From positions 1 through 64,000 of the forward strand of contig ML014179.1 in NCBI GenBank assembly GCA_003615045.1: a stretch of DNA of 64,000 bases. Reading direction: 5' to 3'. The translations under genes were made by a program, and so were the position numbers. The notes below the pieces were generated by a model that was not told the origin of the DNA, did not search any database, and saw nothing but the letters and a program-made list of their open reading frames with translations. Shown here piece after piece: positions 29,326 through 39,967 of the stretch. Origin of the DNA: Caulochytrium protostelioides. Taxonomy: Eukaryota; Chytridiomycota; Caulochytriomycetes; Caulochytriales; Caulochytriaceae. The stretch's first letter is position 1; each line of letters begins with the position of its first letter.

Positions 29326-30543
29326 ATGGCTACGCTCGAGAGTGTGCTGACTACGCGTCAGCTCGGCGATGTGATCGAGGCCATGCGCGGGCGGAGCCCC
29401 TCGCCGGCCGCCGCGTCGCAGGCATCGCAGGCGTCGCAGGCGTCGCAAGCGCCGTCCACGGCCTCCCGTGCCTCGCCGGCGCCTGCCCGCGGCCTGTACC
29501 TGCGCACCGACGCCCCGGCGGCGCCCATCGTGCTGGACGGCGACCTGGCGCTGCAGACGGCGTGCGTCCGCCTCGTGGAGGCCAACATCTCGAGCGCACC
29601 CGTCCGCGACACGGCGGCCGACCGCCTCGTCGGGATGCTGGACTTCCGCGACATTGCCACGTACATCGTCGCCGAGCTCAGCCGCTCGTCCGAGCACCTG
29701 AACGACCACGACTTGGACGTCGCGAAGCTCGTCGCGACGGCCAGGACGGCGCCGGCGTCGAGCGGCGTCGTGACGGTCAAGCAGGTCATGAACTTCTCGG
29801 GCCGCGACCCGCTCGTGGCGGTGTCGGCGACGGCGCCGCTCGTGACAGCGCTGCGCCACTTCGTCGAGCAGCGCGTCCAGCGGCTCTGCGTCGTCGACGG
29901 CGCCGTCACGGATGCCGCCGCCGCCGCCGCGCAGCCGCTCGTGGGCGTGTTCAGCCAGTCGACCCTGATCGCGCTGATCGCCAGCGAGTTCGGCCACATG
30001 CCCCGGCTCAACAAGCTGACGGCCGCGAATGCGAGCTGGCCCACGGGCGACCAGACGCTGGAGCAGCTCGGCCTCGCCCATGGCGACGTGATCAGCGTTA
30101 CGTCGGATCATTCCGTGCTGGACGCGCTGCGCGCGATGCTGGACCACGGCATCTCCTCGATCGCCATCGTCGGCAAGACCGAGGCCGAGCGCCACCGCCT
30201 GGTGGGCTCGCTCAGTATGAGCGATGTCAAGCACATCCTCGCCAAGAAGGGCGGTCTGCGGTGCCTCTTCGAGAACGCCTTCGCGTTCTTTGCCCGCATC
30301 CGCTACCAGCAGGGTGTCGAGAGCGGCGCCGACCGCGTCCCCTCGTTCACCGTCAAGGCCACGACCACGCTGATCGCCGCGATCGAGCGCCTCGCTGCGA
30401 CCCGCGTCCACCGCCTCTGGGTCGAGAAGGACGGCCGCCTCACGGGCGTGCTGTCGCTGAGCGATATTCTGCCGCTGTGCGTGCCCAAAGCCGCCGCGGC
30501 TGCCGCGCCGCTCCTGCAGCCGTTGCCATCAGCCACCGCGTAA
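29326..30543 (+). CDS. Four-CBS-domain protein (AMPK-gamma / SDS23 type)
   Basis: The start is the ATG at 29326 (MATLESVLTT); an earlier in-frame TTG is not used. After an Ala/Ser-Gln linker (ASQASQASQ repeats), four CBS modules fill the 405-residue chain. They lie at about residues 60-125 (APVRDTAADRLVGMLDFRDI), 150-220 (RLCVVDG...LVGVFSQSTLI), 255-315 (ISSIAIVG...LVGSLSMSDVKHIL) and 335-390 (VHRLWVEKDGRLTGVLSLSDIL). Each ends in the usual G-x-(L/F)-x-x-x-D/S-(I/L) pattern. Tandem CBS pairs bind adenine nucleotides, and a four-CBS chain is the form of Snf4/AMPK-gamma and SDS23. I cannot separate these by eye. There is no partner gene nearby. Confidence 0.8.
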   Translation: MATLESVLTTRQLGDVIEAMRGRSPSPAAASQASQASQASQAPSTASRASPAPARGLYLRTDAPAAPIVLDGDLALQTACVRLVEANISSAPVRDTAADRLVGMLDFRDIATYIVAELSRSSEHLNDHDLDVAKLVATARTAPASSGVVTVKQVMNFSGRDPLVAVSATAPLVTALRHFVEQRVQRLCVVDGAVTDAAAAAAQPLVGVFSQSTLIALIASEFGHMPRLNKLTAANASWPTGDQTLEQLGLAHGDVISVTSDHSVLDALRAMLDHGISSIAIVGKTEAERHRLVGSLSMSDVKHILAKKGGLRCLFENAFAFFARIRYQQGVESGADRVPSFTVKATTTLIAAIERLAATRVHRLWVEKDGRLTGVLSLSDILPLCVPKAAAAAAPLLQPLPSATA

Positions 30544-31264
30544 ACTTTCTCTCTTCTACTCACCGCGTATCTGGAGTACCATCATGAATCTCTTTCTGCT
30601 CATAGGAACGGTGATCCCGGAGCTGACGGATAGAGGAGAGGGCGGCTGGCTCGAATCGGGCTTCGTGGAGCCTTAAAGCGACCGCCGGTCGATAAGAAGC
30701 TTTGGGGCACGAGCAACGTGGCGTCGGGGCGGTAGCGGCAAAGCCGCGAAAAGGTGGCGGACGGGTCGACCGACAGGCCGCGCTGGCCCTGCCGCCGGCC
30801 GTCCCGTCCCCACGGCCGCCGCTCGGAGGGGCATGCTTGGAAGTCGCGAGCGGCCCGGCGTCGACCGAGCGGACCTCGGCGGAGCCAAGACCCTGAACCG
30901 CCCTCATGGCAACGGCCGTCGGCATCCAGGCCATGACGTGAGGATAGACGTGGCCAGTATCGATAGCGAGCGTCCGTGAAAAGTCGATGTTATGTGACGC
31001 GCTGATCGCTGTCCTGACGGCATCGCGCGTACGTCGATTGCCCGCCCCTCTGACGTGACGGGCTCGGCTGGAGCGAGTCGGTAGCCTCTCGATTGCTTAT
31101 CGCTGCGTATCGCTAGCCAGCGTGACGATTACACACCCCCTATCGTCACCGTCTCCTACCGCCAGCCGCATTTGCCGCTCGCATCGCCCGCGATTCGATA
31201 GCGTGTATCAACGGAGATTGCTGCCGCCGTGGGGAACTCCTCGATTGGGACGTCGCCTAGCACG
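30544..31264. other. Intergenic region upstream of RPA1
   Basis: This 0.7-kb region between two plus-strand genes contains no credible ORF or repeat. It presumably holds the CBS gene 3' end and the RPA1 promoter. Confidence 0.4.
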
Positions 31265-33220
31265 ATGGCCGAGCTCGTCATCCCCGGGTCGATCCGGTAT
31301 GTGTGCTCGCCGGGCGAGCACGAGCCGCGCGTGTTCCAGGTCATTTCGGTCAAGCCCCAGGCGGAGCAGGGCCGCACGCGGCTCATGATCAGCGATGGCC
31401 GCCACTACTGCATCGCCATGACCCGCTCGCAGCAGTCGCCGCTCGTCTACTCCCTGATCCGCATCTTCAAGTCCATCCACCAGACCATCAAGGACCGCCA
31501 CGTTCTCATGCTCGCCACCTGGGAAATCGCCTCCGAGCCGGTCGAAAAAATCGGGTCTCCCGTGGACCTCTCGGAGCCCAAGTCGGAGCCCCCACCGCAG
31601 GTCAACCCGAGCTCCACGAACAGCAGCTATGCCGCCAACAAGCCCGCATCGGGGTATACGCCGCAGAAGGACAGCAACGGCGGTTACGGCGGCGGCATGG
31701 ACGACCCGGCCACGAAGCGCATCACGTCCATCTCGGGGCTGAACCCCTACCAGACCAAGTAAGGATGAACCCATGATCGATGGTGGACACCATCTGGCCC
31801 ACGTGGTCCATGTGGCTGATCAGGCTTGCTTGATCCGCGGATCTGGATCGGCTTCTCGCGGCGTTCCATCGACTCACCCGTCTTTTGTGTGTTTTTTTTT
31901 GTTTTTGAATGGGTTGCTTGCAGATGGATGATCCGCGCCCGCTGCACGCAAAAGTCTGATATCCGCAAGTGGAGCAACGCACGCGGCGAGGGCCAGCTCT
32001 TCAGCTGCACGCTGACCGACGCGACCGGCGAGATCCGCGTGACGGCGTTCAAGGAGTCGGTCAACCAGTTCTACCCGCTGCTGGAGAACGACCAGGTGTA
32101 CTACATCTCGGGCGGGGCGATCAAACCGGCGAACAAGCAGTTCAGCAACGTCCAAAACGAATATGAGCTGGTCTTCGACCACAACACGACGATCCGGCGG
32201 TGCACGGACGGTACGCACACCTCGGTGCCCGGGACGCGCTACCAGGCGATCGACCTGAGCCAGCTCGGCGAGAAGGCCAAGGACGACGTGGTGGACATCG
32301 TGGCGATCGTCAAGGAAGTCGGCGACACCTCGTCGATCACGAGCAAGACGAGCGGCCGCGCGTTCCAGAAGCGCGAACTCGTCGTGGTCGACACGAGCGG
32401 CTACCAGGTGCGGCTGACGCTGTGGGGTGCGGACGCCGAGAACCTGGACGTGCGCGCGGCGCAGGCGAACGCCGTCATTGCGCTGAAGGGCGCGAAGGTC
32501 GGCGACTTTGGCGGGCGCACGCTCTCGCTGCCCATGAGCGGCGCGATGGCGCTCAACCCGGACTTTCAGGAGGCCCACCGCCTGAAGGGCTGGTGGAGCG
32601 CGGAGGGCAGCCGCCAGACCTTTGCGAGCTTCAGCTCGGGCGAGATGGGCCTCGGCGGGTCCGGGATGACTCGCGACGAGCGCGACGCCGCAAGCTTCCG
32701 CTTCCTGGCCGAGGCCAAGGCCGAGAACCTCGGTGGCAATGAGAAGCCCGACTACTTTGGCGCCCGCGCCACCGTGACGTACATCCGCCAGGAGAACTTT
32801 GCGTACCCGGCGTGCTCGTCGGAGGGCTGCCAGAAGAAGGTCATCGACAACGGCGACGGGTGGCGCTGCGAGAAGTGCAACAAGCTCTTTGACGCCCCGA
32901 ACTGGCGCTTTATCTTTGCGCTCAACATCTCGGACGCGACGGGCCAGATCTGGGCCCAGGTGTTCAACGACCAGGCCGAGCTGCTGCTCGGCACCAGCGC
33001 CAACGACCTGATGGCGCTGCGCGACCGTGACCAGGCCGCCATGACGGCCGTCTTCAACAACGTCCTCAACAACACTTATGCGTTCCGCCTGCGCGCCAAG
33101 AGCGAGATCTACCAGGACGAGAACCAGATTCGCTATGCGGCCATGAGCATCCTGCCCGTCGATTATGCCCAGGCGAGCCGCCACGTCATCAAGATGATTG
33201 AGCAGCTCGAGATCGCGTAG
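31265..33220 (+). CDS. RPA1: Replication protein A large subunit (RPA70)
   Basis: This is the large subunit of the trimeric single-strand DNA-binding protein used in replication, repair and recombination. Exons are 31265-31758 and 31924-33220, giving about 596 residues. The intron donor is GTAAGG and the acceptor TTGCAG; the junction reads SGLNPYQTK|WMIRARCTQKSDIRKWSN, the conserved start of DNA-binding domain A. The N-terminal OB fold (MAELVIPGSIRYV...RVFQVISVKP) is followed by a linker, then domains A and B (SNARGEGQLFSCTL, DTSGYQVRLTLWG, KGAKVGDFGGRTLS) and C. The zinc knuckle is C-x4-C-x13-C-x2-C (CSSEGCQ...CEKCNK). The start at 31265 aligns with other RPA1 N-termini; a GTG upstream at 31229 is less likely. 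Confidence 0.95.
31759..31923 (+). other. Spliceosomal intron of RPA1
   Basis: It is 165 nt long, with a GTAAGG donor, a long T-run and a TTGCAG acceptor. Phase 2 joins AA|A to a Lys codon and restores NPYQTKWMIRAR. Confidence 0.93.
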
Positions 33221-34261
33221 TCTGTCGCACCGTCCGTCGCCGAGATACGTCGCCGGGATCGGCCACGAGATGGGTCACCCCCATCGCCGCCATCACCGCC
33301 ATCACCGCCATCACCACCGTCATTCTCTCTTATTATTTCCTGGATTCTCCCTGCATACACTCCTTTGTTTTACACTGGCCTTCGCGTCTGCCAAGCGCCA
33401 TGAGGGTGACTCCGACAGTAAGGCCCCGATAGGGTTGAGAGGCGGACATGTGCTCGTGCCCGCCGTTCGGCGCGACCGGCATGCAGCGGAGCGCTGCGGC
33501 ACGAGGCTGGGCGCGGGGGTCGGTGCCGGCGGCCCGACGGACTCCCGAACCAGAAAGGGTGGGCCAAGCATGCCCACCTGGACCTTGTACTGTCCTGGAA
33601 GCGGCCCTTCTGTTCCTACCCCGCTTCCGGGGGGTCCGCCCGTATGGCCAGCGGCGGCGGCGGCGAGTGGGGCGGGCTTGGCGGGCGTGGCCCACACGGA
33701 GGGCCCAGCGAAGCCCGGCTGCTGGCTTGCCTCACCTGCCCTGCGGACGGGTGACGCTGGGCCGCACCGCGACGCGGCGCGCCAGAGCAAGCGGTCCGCG
33801 ACGCCGTCCGCGGGAGCAGGATACAGCGCCACAGAGGCCATGACGACGCATCCGTGCCGCGTGGCGCTGGCTTCCGCCGCAGGGCGGTGCCGGCAGCCGG
33901 CGCCGGCAGCGCGGTGGCCGTTGCATGGGAGCAACGCGGCGAAAGCAGGGGTGCTGCTCGGCCGCTCGTCGCCCGACGCTTTGGCGGAGAAGCGCGTACT
34001 GGCCCCGTCTCGCTCGCTTTGAAGGCCGCCGCCGCAGTCGCACGTTCTCGGGCCCGCAGGGCTCCACTCGTTTCATACCGGGAAGGAGCGCTTGCTGCCG
34101 CCTCCTGCTGCCACGTGCTGCTGCCCCGCGCTGCTGCCCCGCGCTGCTGCCACGTGCCGCTACCGCGCTCTTTTCCGCGTTCTTGTGACGCGTCTCCGTC
34201 TCTCGTCGGCCCGTCGTTCTCCCCGCTCGCACCCCCCCGCCACCGGCGACGACACGGCACC
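33221..34261. other. Long leader/promoter region upstream of DRG1
   Basis: A 9-bp repeat (atcaccgcc units, 33.28-33.32 kb) follows the RPA1 stop. The DRG1 frame stays open upstream to 33854, but the translation there is Ala/Arg low complexity and unlike the family, so it is taken as 5' UTR. A CGCTGCTGCC-type short repeat lies near 34.09-34.16 kb. Confidence 0.45.
33280..33318. repeat. 9-bp tandem repeat (catcaccgc units)
   Basis: About four units follow one another just downstream of the RPA1 stop codon, the first one degenerate. Confidence 0.75.
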
Positions 34262-35365
34262 ATGTCGACCTTCGACAAAATCAAGGAAATCGAGGCCGAA
34301 ATGGCCCGGACCCAGAAGAACAAAGCCACGTCGGCGCATCTGGGTCTGCTGAAAGCCAAGCTTGCGAAACTCCGCCGCGAGCTGCTCGAGCCGAAGGGCG
34401 GCGGCGGCGGCGGCCCGGGCGTCGGCTTCGACGTGCGCTCGACCGGTGTGGCCCGCGTCGGCCTCGTGGGTTGGCCGTCCGTCGGCAAGTCGAGTCTGCT
34501 GAGCCGGATCACGGGCACCCACAGCGAAGTCGGCGCGTATGAGTTCACGACCCTGACGACCGTGCCCGGCGTGATCCAGTACAAGGGCGCGAAAATCCAG
34601 ATGCTCGACTTGCCCGGGATTATCGAAGGCGCGAAGGACGGCAAGGGTCGTGGTCGCCAGGTCATTGCCGTGGCGCGCACGTGCTCGCTCATCTTCATTG
34701 TGCTGGACGTCCTGAAGCCGCTCGTCGACAAGCGCGTCATCGAGCGCGAACTCGAGGGCTTCGGGATCCGTCTGAACAAGCAGCCGCCAAATATCTACTT
34801 CAAGAAGAAGGACAAGGGCGGCGTCAACATGACGAACAGCGTGCCCATGACGCACATGGACCAGAGCTTCGTCAAGGCCATCCTCAGCGAGTACAAGATC
34901 CACAACGCCGACATCCACTTCAAGTGCGACGCGACGGAGGACGAGCTCATCGACATCCTCGAGGGCAACCGCGTCTACATCCCGTGCGTCTACGTGCTCA
35001 ACAAAATCGACCAGATCTCCATACAGGAGCTGGACATCCTCTACAAGATCCCGCACTCGGTGCCCATCAGTGCCCGCAACTCGTGGAACTTTGATGACCT
35101 GCTCGAGATGATGTGGAAATACCTCGACCTGATCCGCTTGTACACGAAGCCCAAGGGCCAGCTGCCCGACTACGGGTCGCCCGTCGTCATGCGCAACAAG
35201 AACTGCACCGTCGAGGACTTCTGTAACAACATCCACAAGGGCATCCTCAAGAACTTCAAGCACGCGATCGTCTGGGGCTCGTCCGTCAAGCACAACCCGC
35301 AGAAGGTCGGCAAGGACCACGTGCTTTGCGACGAAGACGTCATCCAGATCGTCAAGAAGATCTAA
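34262..35365 (+). CDS. DRG1: Developmentally regulated GTP-binding protein 1 (Rbg1/DRG1)
   Basis: The 367-residue protein starts at an ATG in a good context (caccATG). It opens with the conserved helical domain [20 protein letters not shown], followed by the GTPase domain: G1 GWPSVGKS, the switch region [10 protein letters not shown]3 [18 protein letters not shown] and G4 NKID. The S5D2L and C-terminal TGS domains follow ([70 protein letters not shown]). DRG1 binds ribosomes with its partner DFRP1 and relieves stalled translation. The length and all G motifs match the family, so it should be functional. No intron is present. Confidence 0.97.
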   Translation: MSTFDKIKEIEAEMARTQKNKATSAHLGLLKAKLAKLRRELLEPKGGGGGGPGVGFDVRSTGVARVGLVGWPSVGKSSLLSRITGTHSEVGAYEFTTLTTVPGVIQYKGAKIQMLDLPGIIEGAKDGKGRGRQVIAVARTCSLIFIVLDVLKPLVDKRVIERELEGFGIRLNKQPPNIYFKKKDKGGVNMTNSVPMTHMDQSFVKAILSEYKIHNADIHFKCDATEDELIDILEGNRVYIPCVYVLNKIDQISIQELDILYKIPHSVPISARNSWNFDDLLEMMWKYLDLIRLYTKPKGQLPDYGSPVVMRNKNCTVEDFCNNIHKGILKNFKHAIVWGSSVKHNPQKVGKDHVLCDEDVIQIVKKI

Positions 35366-35681
35366 ACGCCGGCCGCGTATCGCATCGTCGGGGCTTATCT
35401 ATCTTTCTTGGTTCGGAGCCTGGGGCCCCGCTGGCTTCCCGATGGTCCTGCGTCCATCGCGCGTTGCTGCGATCGATCGTCGACGTTTCTCTTTTTCTCT
35501 CTCCCTCATGCATCCCATCGCGCGTGGGCGCTTTGTTCATGAAGCGCTCATGCCGTGGTCTTTCCCTTTTGGTTCTTACGGTATCTTTGCCAATTACTCT
35601 CTCTTTAGTTTCGTTTTCGATGACCGTTGTTCCGACACGCTCCCTGGACACTTGGTCAGCGACCGCACGGTCGGCTGGAGA
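35366..35681. other. Convergent 3' region of DRG1 and glycerol kinase
   Basis: About 0.3 kb of T-rich DNA between two stop codons on opposite strands, with no gene. Confidence 0.5.
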
Positions 35682-37574
35682 TTAAGTGCGGTTGGCATAA
35701 CCGATACTGGCGCGCAGTCCGGCATCCCAGTCGGCCTGACGCGCAGCGCGGACGGCATCGCTCCAACGGTTGCGGAACACGTGGTGCAGCTCATGCGTCA
35801 GGGACGCGGGCGACGCCGCGGAGGGGCTCGCCGACGCGACGAGCAGCGACTGGATGAGGGCTTCGCCGTCCAGCGCCGCCTGCGGCGCCACGGCGCTCTG
35901 GTACCCGACGGCGGCGGCCAGGGCGGCGCCCAGCGCCGTCACTTCGTGCATCGTCGGCCGGAGCACGTCGCAGCCCAGCGCGTCCGCCTGCAGCTGCATG
36001 GCGACGGTCGCGGTCGAGAGCCCGCCGTCGACGTGGAGCTGCGCGACGGGCGGCATGGCCTCGTGCGTGGCGGCCTCGATCGCGCCCATCATCGCTATCA
36101 GCAGGTCGCGCGTGCTCCATGCGACGCTCTCGAGCACCGCGTAGGCCATGTGGTGGCGCGTCGTGGCCGAGGAGAGGCCCATGAAGGTGCCGCGGGCGCC
36201 GGCGTGCCAGTGCGGCGCGAGCAGGCCCGTCAGCGCGGGGATGAACAGCGGCAGTGGGCCCAGCGGCGGGGCGGCGTTCATCTGCGCGGGGAAGCACGCC
36301 TCGTAGACGGTTTGGGCGAGGGCATTGACTTCGGACGAGTTCTGCGCGAGCCCCATGCCTTCGCAGAGCCAGCGGACGCCCGCGCCCGCCACGGCCACCG
36401 AGCCTTCGAGCGCATACCGCGTCGGGCCGTGCGGGCCCAGGCGGTAAGCGACCGTCGTGAGCAGACGGTAGGCGGGTGGGGAGAACACGGGGTCCGAGCC
36501 GGTGTGGCAGAGCAAGAAACATCCGGTCCCATAGGTGTTCTTGAGGGCGCCCTTCACGATGCCGCCGTGGCCGATGAGGGCGGCCTGCTGGTCGCCGAGC
36601 ATCGCCGTGATGGGCATACCGCCAAGCGTCGTGGCGTCGCGCGGAACGAGGACGGCCACGTGGCCGCGCACGGAAGGCACGGTATACGACCCCGCCATCG
36701 GCTTCGCGGCGGCCAGAAAGGACGGGTCGACGCAGCCGAACAGCTCGGAGGAGCTCCGGATCGTGGGCAGGTTCTCGGGCCGGACGCCAAAGAGCCCCAT
36801 CAAGGCGGGATCCCACGCGCTGGTCTGGATGTCCATCAGGAACGTCCGCGACGCGTTCGTCAGGTCGGTGGCGTAGACGCGGCCCTGCGTCAGGTGCCAC
36901 AGCAGCCAGGTATCCATCGTGCCGAACCGGAGAGTGCCGCGGTCCTGCGCGTCCCGGACCGCCGGGACGTGGTCGAGCAGCCACCGCATCTTGAAGGCCG
37001 AGAAGTACGGACTCACCACGAGTCCCGTACGGGCTTGGAAGGCCGTCATGTCAGGCGGCGTCATGGGCGCGGCATCGTCCGCGGGGAGCAGCCCATCGGA
37101 CGCCGGGTCCGCGGGCAGGCGGCCGTCGCGGACCATCGCATGGATCGTCTCCTGGGTGCGCGCGTCCATCCAGACCAGCGCCGCATGCAAAGCACGGCCC
37201 GTCTCGGCGTCCCACGCGACGACCGTTTCGCGCTGGTTCGTAATGCCCATGGCCTGGATCTGATCGAGCCGCATCGGCGTCCCTGCGCGCGGGGGTGCGA
37301 GTGCGAGGAAGGCGCGCGCGGCGGCATTCATACACGTGATCACCGTGTCGAGGATCTCGTGCGCATCGTGCTCGACCCACCCCGACTGCGGTGTGCGCTG
37401 CGAGAAGGGGCACTGGTGCGAGGCGACGACCTGCAGCTCCGGCAGCGAGAAGATAATGAAGCGGGTCGACGTCGTGCCCTGGTCCAGCGCGGCCAGGTAC
37501 TTCGGATGGCTGCTGACCGCCGTCGCGGCCTCAGCGGCGGCCTCAGCGGCCTTCACGATCAGAGGGTCCGACAT
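35682..37574 (-). CDS. GUT1: Glycerol kinase
   Basis: This FGGY-family kinase phosphorylates glycerol to sn-glycerol 3-phosphate with ATP. The 630-residue chain begins with an Ala-rich leader, then the N-terminal fold: YLAALDQGTTSTRFIIF (phosphate 1 loop), GWVEHDAHEIL, ITNQRETVVAWD, LVWMDARTQ. The C-terminal half carries GDQQAALIGHGG, KNTYGTGCFLL, LEGSVAVAGAGVRWL, FIPALTGLLAPHW, RGTFMGLSSATTRHH and LHVDGGLSTATVAMQLQADALG. It is longer than the usual 500-600 residues because of an Ala/Pro-rich insert around residues 155-180 and a long helical tail. No presequence is evident, so it is probably cytosolic or outer-membrane associated. Confidence 0.93.
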   Translation of the reverse strand: MSDPLIVKAAEAAAEAATAVSSHPKYLAALDQGTTSTRFIIFSLPELQVVASHQCPFSQRTPQSGWVEHDAHEILDTVITCMNAAARAFLALAPPRAGTPMRLDQIQAMGITNQRETVVAWDAETGRALHAALVWMDARTQETIHAMVRDGRLPADPASDGLLPADDAAPMTPPDMTAFQARTGLVVSPYFSAFKMRWLLDHVPAVRDAQDRGTLRFGTMDTWLLWHLTQGRVYATDLTNASRTFLMDIQTSAWDPALMGLFGVRPENLPTIRSSSELFGCVDPSFLAAAKPMAGSYTVPSVRGHVAVLVPRDATTLGGMPITAMLGDQQAALIGHGGIVKGALKNTYGTGCFLLCHTGSDPVFSPPAYRLLTTVAYRLGPHGPTRYALEGSVAVAGAGVRWLCEGMGLAQNSSEVNALAQTVYEACFPAQMNAAPPLGPLPLFIPALTGLLAPHWHAGARGTFMGLSSATTRHHMAYAVLESVAWSTRDLLIAMMGAIEAATHEAMPPVAQLHVDGGLSTATVAMQLQADALGCDVLRPTMHEVTALGAALAAAVGYQSAVAPQAALDGEALIQSLLVASASPSAASPASLTHELHHVFRNRWSDAVRAARQADWDAGLRASIGYANRT

Positions 37575-39967
37575 CGTCGCGGTAGTCGACGTTTCGAGGA
37601 TGCGAAGGGCCGAGGGCGCCCTTCCGCACCGGGGCGATGGGCGGCGACGACACGATCGACTCGACGGCGTCGCGCGAGGCTCGAGTCAGCGGGTCAGCAC
37701 CGGCAGGATCCTGCGCGAAACGTCGTCGATCGCGGCGGCAAAAGAATGCCAGACAGGGCCCCGCGGGGATACGGGAGATACAGCCAGGACCGGGCACGAG
37801 GCATCAAGTCGTCGGGACGGGGTCCATCCACTGACGGCGTCCCACCCTGAGTGGGCGATCGGGCCCACGGTGGGATCCGCGCTCAGAACGGTTCCAGCGA
37901 GGGGCCGAGTTGTCGTCGTTTCGACCCGTGCCGATCCGCGGGCTGGCGTCCCTCCGTTCGGTCGTCCGTCCCGCTGGACGCTGGGATCGGCACACCCGCC
38001 GGACTCCCCGCTTCCCGCCACAACCGAGCGGGTCCCGCTGACGGCCTTGGCGGTGGGATCGTCCGCGCACCAGTATGCGGAAGCGCGCGCAGGGCTGCCG
38101 TTCTCCCTCCAGCCTTCGCACTCCGCGAAGGCGTCCATCCGAGGGCCGTGACTCAAGCGCCCCGGCCTCCGGTGGCCGGGCCTTCGGATGCCGCGCCGTG
38201 CTGCGCCGCGGTCGTCACATGTCCATCGGGGGGACGAAGGCGACCGGCGGATGCCGCCGCTCCGTCGGTCATGTGATTCCCCGCGGGCACGAGGCCGCCT
38301 GCCGCTGCCCTGGCGCAGGCACCGCGTCCATCCGTACGGCAGAACGATCGGAATTTCGGCGCAGCCACATCGGGGGCTGCGGCATCAGGTCGCCGTAAAG
38401 GTAGTGCAAGTCAGTGATGAGCACGTCCTGATGAATCCTGCCGAGTGCTAGAGGATGAATGCTGTTGGAGAGCAGAGTTCATCCTGATCATCATACAAGA
38501 AGCGGCCATAGCGCCCATACCGTCATGTCGCCTCCTGTCGGGTCAGATCGTTGCCTGGTCGTTGAGACCTCCTTTGTCGACGCCATGTAGGTTTCGACAT
38601 GACGTCCACGGACGCCTGCGATCGAAACTACCCTGTTTCGTACAATAGCCAACGGCCTTCCGAGTCCTATCATGCAGAGGTCCTTCAGTCATGCAGTCAT
38701 GCAGGGCAAGTCCCCCAGACCATCCTGACGGGAAAGCCGCTGCAGACGGAGAAGCTATCAGCCGCGAGGAAGACATGATGCGGTCGGTGGTCTCTCATGC
38801 GGTCTCTCATCTTTACGGTGTTCTGTATTCTCGCGACAGCGGCATCATCCAGACCTCGTCGCATAGAATGGGTGAAAGGCTGCTTTCTCTTGCTCATTCG
38901 GGCCCCGTGCCAGGGATCCTGCAGGGCGGATGTCCCTTCGTCGCCGCGGGTCGAGCTGATCGACCTGGAGAGGTGACGCGGCGACGGCCCGCGGCCACAG
39001 ATGGGGGCGCCGCGAGCGGAGAAACAATCCGTGCCGAGCAGGTGTCCAACAACACCGCTCGAGAAGATCAGCGGCGCCCGCGGCCCTGACGGGAGGGCCG
39101 ACGACGGCGACGACGTGCCGAGATCGCTTTCGCTGTTGCTGTTGCTGTTGCCTTCGCTGGATCTCGATGGCGCGGTGACCGCCCTCCTGCAAGTGCGCTT
39201 CGCGTGAGAGCGCTGATCCCATCACCGAAGCGACTCACCTGCGCGGTGCTCACCTGCGTGTGGACTCTGAAGCGCCTGAGCGGGTGAAGCACTCCGCTTC
39301 GCGGCGGGTCGCGCGTGCGTGGTGCGCGGTTGCCCCGCGTCGGAGCGGAGAATGGATATCGGCAAACGGCAGACGGCAGAGGGGGCCGAGGGCCGGCAGG
39401 GATGCCGGATGGATCGCTCGGGGGAGCGGATCGGCGCCGGGCGCAGAGCCCGCTGCGGTCGGAGATGCGCGTGCATGCTGCAGCCGTGTAGCGGTGCTGT
39501 GGTATAGCGGCATCGCCCGCGGACACGGATCGGCCACAAGGGTGCATCGCATGGCCAGGATGGACTCGACGGCGGCCTCAGCGTCTCGAATCTTTCGCCT
39601 GCTTGCAGGCTGGCGTCGTGCTTGGGGAGACCCACAGAAGTGGGTCTACATCCGTGGCTGAACGTCGCCGGACCCATGCCCGACCCAAGCAGGCGAGGTG
39701 ACCGACCGAGGTGACCGAAAGCCGAGAGTCGAGACTGAGAACTCATCCTGCCGAGACGGCGGCTCGTTCTTCTCGCTGGATTTCCTGCGCGCATCTTCGG
39801 CTCGGCGTGCCTCCGGGGTCACTTATCCCATCAAATCTCGTCCTTGTAGCGTTCCACGTGCACGACCACGTGGCGGATCTGATCGCAGCGAGACCGGCGA
39901 ATCTCCGCCACGGGCCTGCCTTTCTATCTTCCGTGACCCCACGCGACCCCGCTGTCGATCGGCCATC
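37575..39967. other. Divergent intergenic region between glycerol kinase and ODAD2
   Basis: This 2.4-kb region is GC-rich at both ends and AT-richer around 38.4-38.9 kb. ORFs on both strands lack domains. A plus-strand peptide near 39.56 kb (RMDSTAASASRIF) faintly resembles the relic motif but was not accepted. Confidence 0.4.

Noticed and set aside
31826-31923. Read-through start of the second RPA1 exon
   Set aside because: The frame before 31924 is intron (T-run and TTGCAG acceptor). Splicing restores the conserved NPYQTKWMIRAR.
33854-34261. In-frame upstream extension of DRG1
   Set aside because: The extension is low-complexity Ala/Arg and absent from the DRG1 family. The ATG at 34262 has a good context and the conserved [11 protein letters not shown] start.
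39553-39660. Plus-strand RMDSTAASASRIF peptide as another relic
   Set aside because: It needs a gap to fit the motif and shares no DNA similarity with copies 1-3.
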